NCBI GenBank assembly: GCA_905221215.1
Contig: CAJNCI010000015.1
Span: 1 to 28,305, forward strand
From: a bacterium
GTDB taxonomy: Bacteria; Bacillota; Bacilli; Lactobacillales; Streptococcaceae
DNA length: 28,305 nt
Reading direction: 5' to 3'
The notes under the pieces are model-generated. The model did no database searches and was not told where the DNA came from. It was given only the letters and a program-made list of their open reading frames with translations. Every line of letters starts with the position of its first letter. Position 1 is the first letter of the stretch. Positions 24,067 through 28,305 of this stretch are shown here, in pieces. The position numbers were made by a program, and so were the translations under genes.

Positions 24067-24095
24067 AGGACAGTTAGAGTCGTCTGTGTTATACT
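24067..24095 (+). promoter_or_regulatory. Promoter of mutY, leaderless type
   Basis: An extended -10 TGTTATACT (24087-24095) lies 17 bases after a partial -35 AGGACA (24067-24072). Six bases separate the -10 from ATG 24102, so transcription should begin on the A of the start codon. Confidence 0.65.
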
Positions 24096-24101
24096 AGAGT
24101 T

Positions 24102-25277
24102 ATGTTAGATTTGAAAGAATACGGTATCGTCATGTGGCCGGAGGAGAAGATCATTTCTTTTCGTGAAAAACTTCTCGCTTGGTATGATGAAAATAAACGA
24201 GATTTACCCTGGCGTAGAAGTAAAAATCCTTATCATATCTGGGTATCTGAAATCATGCTTCAGCAGACCAGAGTGGATACAGTTATCCCTTACTACGAAC
24301 GATTCTTGGACTGGTTTCCAACTGTTGGAAGTCTGGCGAATGCCCCTGAAGAGCGTTTGTTGAAGGCTTGGGAAGGTTTGGGTTATTATTCTCGAGTACG
24401 CAATATCCAGGCTGCAGCCCAGCAGATTATGACTGATTTTGGTGGTCAATTTCCAAACACCCATGAAGGAATTTCCAGTTTGAAAGGAATTGGCCCTTAC
24501 ACAGCAGGAGCCATTTCTAGTATTGCTTTTAACTTGCCTGAGCCGGCTGTAGATGGTAATGTCATGCGGGTGCTAGCCCGTCTGTTTGAAGTCAACCACG
24601 ATATTGGGATTTCAAGTAATCGCAAAATTTTTCAGGCAATGATGGAAATCTTGATTGATCCAGATCGTCCGGGTGACTTTAATCAAGCTTTGATGGATTT
24701 AGGGTCTGATATTGAGGCTCCTGTAAATCCTAGGCCAGAAGAAAGCCCAGTTAAGGCCTTTAGTGCGGCATATCAGAATGGAACCATGGACCGTTATCCA
24801 ATCAAGGCTCCAAAGAAAAAGCCAGTTCCCATTTATCTAAAAGCACTAGTGGTAAAAAATGCTCAGGGACGATTTTTACTTGAAAAAAATGAAAGTGAAA
24901 AGCTATTGGCTGGTTTTTGGCATTTTCCCTTGATAGAAGTAGATGAGTTTTCGCAAGAAGAGCAGTTTGACCTCTTTCATCAGGTTGCAGAAGAAAGTGT
25001 AAACTTTGGCCCCAGTCCAGAAGAGAGTTTCCAGCAGGACTATGACCTAGATGTTGATTGGCTTGATGGTTATTTTGAGACTGTCAAGCATGTCTTTAGC
25101 CATCGTAAATGGCATGTTCAAATTCTAGCAGGTCAGGTGAGTGATTTCCATGATTTTTCAGATAGAGAGGTTCGCTGGCTTTCACCAGAAGAGTTTAAAA
25201 ATTACCCACTTGCCAAACCCCAACAAAAAATCTGGCAGGCTTATGCAAAAGCCAACTTAGACAGTAGCAAAGACTAG
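24102..25277 (+). CDS. mutY: A/G-specific adenine glycosylase MutY, cysteine-free (no Fe-S cluster)
   Basis: MutY removes adenine mispaired with 8-oxoguanine. The 391-residue protein has the catalytic Glu50 ([13 protein letters not shown]), the helix-hairpin-helix [17 protein letters not shown] and catalytic Asp151 ([11 protein letters not shown]). A C-terminal NUDIX-like 8-oxoG recognition domain (from ~240: [28 protein letters not shown]) follows. After [10 protein letters not shown], where most MutY proteins carry four Fe-S cysteines, residues 203-227 contain none, and I find no cysteine in the whole protein. Clusterless MutY is known in some lactic acid bacteria. ATG 24102 has no ribosome-binding site, and the promoter predicts a leaderless start. 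Met11 (24132) has only a weak site. Confidence 0.93.
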   Translation: MLDLKEYGIVMWPEEKIISFREKLLAWYDENKRDLPWRRSKNPYHIWVSEIMLQQTRVDTVIPYYERFLDWFPTVGSLANAPEERLLKAWEGLGYYSRVRNIQAAAQQIMTDFGGQFPNTHEGISSLKGIGPYTAGAISSIAFNLPEPAVDGNVMRVLARLFEVNHDIGISSNRKIFQAMMEILIDPDRPGDFNQALMDLGSDIEAPVNPRPEESPVKAFSAAYQNGTMDRYPIKAPKKKPVPIYLKALVVKNAQGRFLLEKNESEKLLAGFWHFPLIEVDEFSQEEQFDLFHQVAEESVNFGPSPEESFQQDYDLDVDWLDGYFETVKHVFSHRKWHVQILAGQVSDFHDFSDREVRWLSPEEFKNYPLAKPQQKIWQAYAKANLDSSKD

Positions 25278-25291
25278 CTATTGTGTCTTCT

Positions 25292-25311
25292 TGTTATTTT
25301 TTTGGTATAAT
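25292..25311 (+). promoter_or_regulatory. vicR promoter with candidate VicR/WalR box
   Basis: TGGTATAAT (25303-25311) is an extended -10 with weak -35 TTGTGT upstream. TGTTAT-N5-TGGTAT (25292-25308) matches the WalR direct-repeat consensus TGTWAH-N5-TGTWAH at 11 of 12 positions and overlaps the -10. This would suit negative autoregulation. Confidence 0.45.
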
Positions 25312-25332
25312 AGTAGAGAAAAAGGTGAACAT

Positions 25333-26040
25333 ATGAAAAAAATATTAATTGTAGATGATGAAAAACCAATCTCGGATATTATCAAGTTTAATATGACTAA
25401 GGAAGGTTACGAGGTTGTAACTGCTTTTAATGGTCGTGAAGCGCTAGAACAATTTGAATCAGAACAGCCAGATATTATTATTCTGGATTTGATGCTTCCA
25501 GAAATTGATGGTTTAGAAGTTGCGAAGACTATTCGTAAGACGAGTAGTGTGCCTATTATCATGCTGTCAGCTAAAGATAGCGAATTTGATAAGGTTATCG
25601 GTTTAGAGCTTGGTGCAGATGACTATGTAACCAAACCCTTCTCAAATCGTGAGTTGCAGGCGCGTGTCAAAGCTCTTCTCCGTCGTACAGATTTGGCTTC
25701 TGTAGATAATCAAGAATCAGATGAAAATAAAACTCAACCCTTGCAAATTGGGGATTTGGAGATTGTTCCAGATGCCTATGTTGCTAAGAAATACGGTGAA
25801 GAAGTAGACTTAACTCACCGTGAATTTGAGCTTTTGTACCACTTGGCCTCTCATATCGGTCAAGTAATTACGCGTGAACACTTGCTTGAAACGGTCTGGG
25901 GTTATGATTATTTCGGAGATGTTCGAACAGTTGATGTAACTATCAGACGTTTGCGTGAGAAGATTGAAGACACACCAAGTCGTCCAGAGTATATCCTGAC
26001 ACGTCGAGGTGTTGGTTATTATATGAGAAATAATGATTAA
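25333..26040 (+). CDS. vicR: Essential response regulator VicR (WalR/YycF)
   Basis: VicR is the OmpR-family regulator of cell-wall hydrolase genes and is essential in pneumococcus. The 235-residue protein has a receiver domain with acidic pocket VDDE (7-10), phosphoacceptor Asp52 (IILDLMLPE), the Ser/Thr switch (IIMLSAKD) and Lys in YVTKPF. A winged-helix domain follows, with [15 protein letters not shown] and [16 protein letters not shown]. The frame extends 14 codons upstream, but ATG 25333 follows AAAGGTG and the extended frame runs through the promoter. It overlaps vicK by 8 bases. Confidence 0.97.
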   Translation: MKKILIVDDEKPISDIIKFNMTKEGYEVVTAFNGREALEQFESEQPDIIILDLMLPEIDGLEVAKTIRKTSSVPIIMLSAKDSEFDKVIGLELGADDYVTKPFSNRELQARVKALLRRTDLASVDNQESDENKTQPLQIGDLEIVPDAYVAKKYGEEVDLTHREFELLYHLASHIGQVITREHLLETVWGYDYFGDVRTVDVTIRRLREKIEDTPSRPEYILTRRGVGYYMRNND

Positions 26041-27382
26041 ACTAATTAAAGACACAGTTTTAACCAGTGATTTTATCTTTATCCTCATTCTACTTGGCTT
26101 TATTTTAGTCGTGACCTTGCTCTTGCTAGAAAATCGTAGGGATAATATTCGGTTGAAGCAAATCAATCAAAAGGTAAAGGACCTGATTGCAGGAGATTAT
26201 TCTCAGGTATTGGATATGCAGGGAAGCTCTGAAATCACCAATATTACTAATAATCTCAATGATTTATCAGAAGTAATTCGGTTGACTCAAGAAAATCTGG
26301 AGCAAGAGAGTAAACGATTACACAGTATCCTCTCTTACATGACGGATGGAGTCCTTGCGACCAATCGTCGTGGGAAGATTACCATGATTAATGACATGGC
26401 TAAGAAACAGTTAGGTGTTCAGAAAGAAGATGTTCTCAACAAAAGTATTCTAGAATTGCTTAAGATTGAAGATGAGTATGAACTTCGTGATTTGATCACC
26501 CAAATTCCTGAGCTCATCATTGATTCTCAGGATGCTAATGGTGAGTATCTGAGCCTTCGTGTTCGCTTTGCTTTGATTCGTCGAGAGTCTGGCTTTATTT
26601 CGGGTCTGGTTGCTGTTTTGCATGATACGACTGAGCAGGAGAAGGAGGAACGCGAGCGGAGACTCTTTGTTTCCAATGTTAGCCATGAGTTACGGACGCC
26701 CTTAACCAGTGTTAAATCTTATCTTGAAGCCTTGGATGAGGGAGCTTTGTGTGAAACCGTAGCACCAGACTTTATTAAGGTATCTCTAGACGAAACCAAT
26801 CGTATGATGCGCATGGTAACTGACCTCCTTCATCTCTCTCGGATTGACAATGCGACCAGTCATCTGGATGTGGAACTGATTAACTTTACTGCCTTTATTA
26901 CTTTTATCCTCAACCGTTTTGATCAGATAAGAGGGCAGGATGAAGAGAAGAAATACGAACTGGTGAGAGATTATCCAATTACCTCTGTCTGGATTGAAAT
27001 TGATACAGACAAGATGACGCAGGTGATTGATAATATTCTTAATAATGCCATTAAATATTCTCCAGACGGTGGGACAATCACAGTAACCATGAAGACAACT
27101 GATGATCAGATGATTTTATCCATCTCAGACCAAGGCTTGGGTATTCCTAAGCAGGATTTACCACGCATCTTTGACCGTTTTTACCGTGTGGATCGTGCTA
27201 GAAGTCGTGCCCAGGGTGGGACAGGTCTGGGACTGTCTATTGCTAAAGAAATTATCAAACAGCATAATGGTTTTATTTGGGCCAAGAGTGAATACGGTAA
27301 GGGATCAACTTTCACCATTGTGCTCCCTTATGATAAGGATGCAGTGAAAGAAGAAGTATGGGAGGATGAAGTAGAAGACTAG
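26033..27382 (+). CDS. vicK: Sensor histidine kinase VicK (WalK/YycG)
   Basis: VicK phosphorylates and dephosphorylates VicR. The 449-residue protein has a single membrane segment (residues ~14-32, [19 protein letters not shown]) with almost no extracellular part, as in streptococci but unlike the two-helix WalK of bacilli. A HAMP-like linker (~35-90), a PAS domain (~95-200), HisKA with His218 in [16 protein letters not shown], and HATPase_c with N box [13 protein letters not shown] and G boxes SDQGLGIP and [12 protein letters not shown] follow. The N-terminal and PAS residues differ in places from the pneumococcal VicK I remember, which favours a close relative. The start overlaps the vicR stop. 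Confidence 0.96.
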   Translation: MIKLIKDTVLTSDFIFILILLGFILVVTLLLLENRRDNIRLKQINQKVKDLIAGDYSQVLDMQGSSEITNITNNLNDLSEVIRLTQENLEQESKRLHSILSYMTDGVLATNRRGKITMINDMAKKQLGVQKEDVLNKSILELLKIEDEYELRDLITQIPELIIDSQDANGEYLSLRVRFALIRRESGFISGLVAVLHDTTEQEKEERERRLFVSNVSHELRTPLTSVKSYLEALDEGALCETVAPDFIKVSLDETNRMMRMVTDLLHLSRIDNATSHLDVELINFTAFITFILNRFDQIRGQDEEKKYELVRDYPITSVWIEIDTDKMTQVIDNILNNAIKYSPDGGTITVTMKTTDDQMILSISDQGLGIPKQDLPRIFDRFYRVDRARSRAQGGTGLGLSIAKEIIKQHNGFIWAKSEYGKGSTFTIVLPYDKDAVKEEVWEDEVED

Positions 27383-27383
27383 A

Positions 27384-28193
27384 ATGAGTGAAACAGGCTT
27401 TAAATACAGTATTTTAGCGTCGGGTTCCAGCGGAAATTCCTTTTATCTGGAAACACCAAAAAAGAAGCTTTTAGTGGATGCAGGCTTGTCTGGTAAAAAG
27501 ATTACGAGCCTACTTGCTGAAATTAACCGCAAACCAGAAGATTTGGATGCCATCTTGATTACCCATGAGCATTCTGACCATATTCACGGTGTGGGAGTTT
27601 TGGCTCGCAAGTATGGTATGGATCTTTATGCCAATGAAAAGACCTGGCAAGCTATGGAAAATAGTAAGTATCTTGGCAAGGTGGATTCTTCGCAAAAGCA
27701 TATCTTTGAGATGGGCAAAACCAAAACCTTTGGAGATATCGACATTGAGAGTTTTGGTGTAAGTCATGATGCAGTCGCACCGCAGTTCTATCGTTTTATG
27801 AAGGATGATAAAAGTTTTGTCCTTTTGACAGATACAGGTTATGTCAGTGACCGTATGGCAGGGATTGTCGAAAATGCGGATGGTTATCTTATCGAGTCAA
27901 ATCATGATGTAGAGATTTTGCGAGCAGGTTCTTACGCTTGGCGACTCAAACAACGAATCCTATCGGATCTCGGTCACCTTTCTAACGAAGATGGTGCTGA
28001 AGCCATGATTCGGACGCTAGGAAATCGCACTAAGAAAATCTACCTTGGTCACTTGTCCAAGGAGAACAATATCAAGGAACTAGCTCACATGACCATGGTC
28101 AATCAGCTAGCGCAAGCTGATCTGGGAGTCGGAGTAGACTTTAAGGTTTATGATACCTCACCAGATACCGCAACACCATTGACAGATATATAA
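27384..28193 (+). CDS. vicX: Metallo-beta-lactamase-fold protein VicX (WalJ/YycJ)
   Basis: This 269-residue MBL-fold hydrolase has the metal motif THEHSDHIHG (His61, His63, Asp65, His66), an N-terminal ILASGSSGNSFYL and the C-terminal YLGHLSKENN. Homologues have been linked to DNA or RNA exonuclease activity and to cell-envelope phenotypes; the physiological substrate is unsettled. It starts one base after the vicK stop with no strong ribosome-binding site, implying translational coupling. It is third in vicRKX and is followed by a terminator. Confidence 0.92.
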   Translation: MSETGFKYSILASGSSGNSFYLETPKKKLLVDAGLSGKKITSLLAEINRKPEDLDAILITHEHSDHIHGVGVLARKYGMDLYANEKTWQAMENSKYLGKVDSSQKHIFEMGKTKTFGDIDIESFGVSHDAVAPQFYRFMKDDKSFVLLTDTGYVSDRMAGIVENADGYLIESNHDVEILRAGSYAWRLKQRILSDLGHLSNEDGAEAMIRTLGNRTKKIYLGHLSKENNIKELAHMTMVNQLAQADLGVGVDFKVYDTSPDTATPLTDI

Positions 28194-28194
28194 A

Positions 28195-28218
28195 AAGAAG
28201 GCGAGTGCCTTTTTTTTA
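28195..28218 (+). terminator. vicRKX terminator
   Basis: AAGGC (28198-28202) pairs with GCCTT (28207-28211) around GAGT, extended by A/T pairs and followed by a run of T. It starts a few bases after the vicX stop. Confidence 0.8.
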
Positions 28219-28228
28219 TAAATTAGTA

Positions 28229-28305
28229 GGCTCTTTGTCAACTGTAGTGGGTTGAAGAAAAGCTAAGATCGAGAAAGGACGAATTTCGTCCTTTCTTTTT
28301 TGATA
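28229..28305 (-). mobile_element. ISL3-family insertion sequence, one end, continuing beyond the window
   Basis: The terminal inverted repeat begins GGCTCTTTGTCAACTGTAGT at 28229, followed by the 3' end of a transposase gene on the minus strand. The element extends past the window edge. The insertion lies just after the vic terminator, where it should not disrupt a gene. No target duplication can be checked without the other end. Confidence 0.7.
28263..28305 (-). CDS. ISL3-family transposase, C-terminal end (partial)
   Basis: On the minus strand the last residues read IKKERTKFVLSRS and then TAG (28263-28265). This matches the C-terminal tail I remember for streptococcal ISL3-family transposases. 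Only 14 codons including the stop lie inside the window. Its position just inside the inverted repeat supports the call. Confidence 0.6.
   Translation of the reverse strand, partial: IKKERTKFVLSRS

Overview
The window looks like chromosome of a Mitis-group Streptococcus (S. mitis / S. oralis / S. pseudopneumoniae / S. pneumoniae cluster). The supports are a complete BOX repeat, a ComX-type cin-box in front of radC, ISL3-family insertion-sequence ends at both edges, the vicRKX operon, and proteins that read like pneumococcal orthologues without matching the VicK sequence I remember for S. pneumoniae. No tRNA, rRNA or CRISPR array is visible. I found no clear undescribed multi-gene system. The novelty lies in junctions and regulatory layouts.

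Region 1-7,530 is accessory and visibly AT-rich. It begins in an ISL3-like IS end, followed by a terminator and a lone SAM methyltransferase. A complete ribose locus rbsRKDACB then follows with its own CcpA site and RbsR operator. The locus lies between two diverged copies of a 207-bp segment that carries the 3' end of a NUDIX-hydrolase-like gene and the 3' end of niaR. This suggests it arrived by recombination at the NUDIX/niaR junction.

Region 7,459-10,490 (minus strand) is a vitamin/cofactor block. niaX-niaR handles niacin uptake and control. coaB-coaC-panT covers two coenzyme A steps plus a probable pantothenate transporter. coaB looks leaderless. Divergent from it is fhs (one-carbon metabolism) with a PurBox-like site.

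Region 12,573-23,867 is housekeeping. pcrA is followed by radC, whose ribosome-binding site lies inside a terminator hairpin with a cin-box at its 5' arm/loop junction. A minus-strand series follows in two units: prs2-cysteine desulfurase-DUF1831-DUF4649, then rex-glutamine amidotransferase with a Rex box. Divergent from a CYTH protein is the operon relQ-nadK-rluD-like, which starts with a seven-codon leader ORF. pta ends the block with a strong terminator and a BOX element.

Region 24,102-28,193 holds mutY (apparently leaderless, encoding a cysteine-free MutY without the Fe-S cluster) and the essential vicR-vicK-vicX operon with a terminator. The window closes in the 3' end of a minus-strand ISL3-family transposase gene.

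From memory of the pneumococcal map, the pcrA-to-pta block lies far from the fhs/mutY/vic block there, so this window appears to contain a genomic rearrangement, with the BOX element at one joint.
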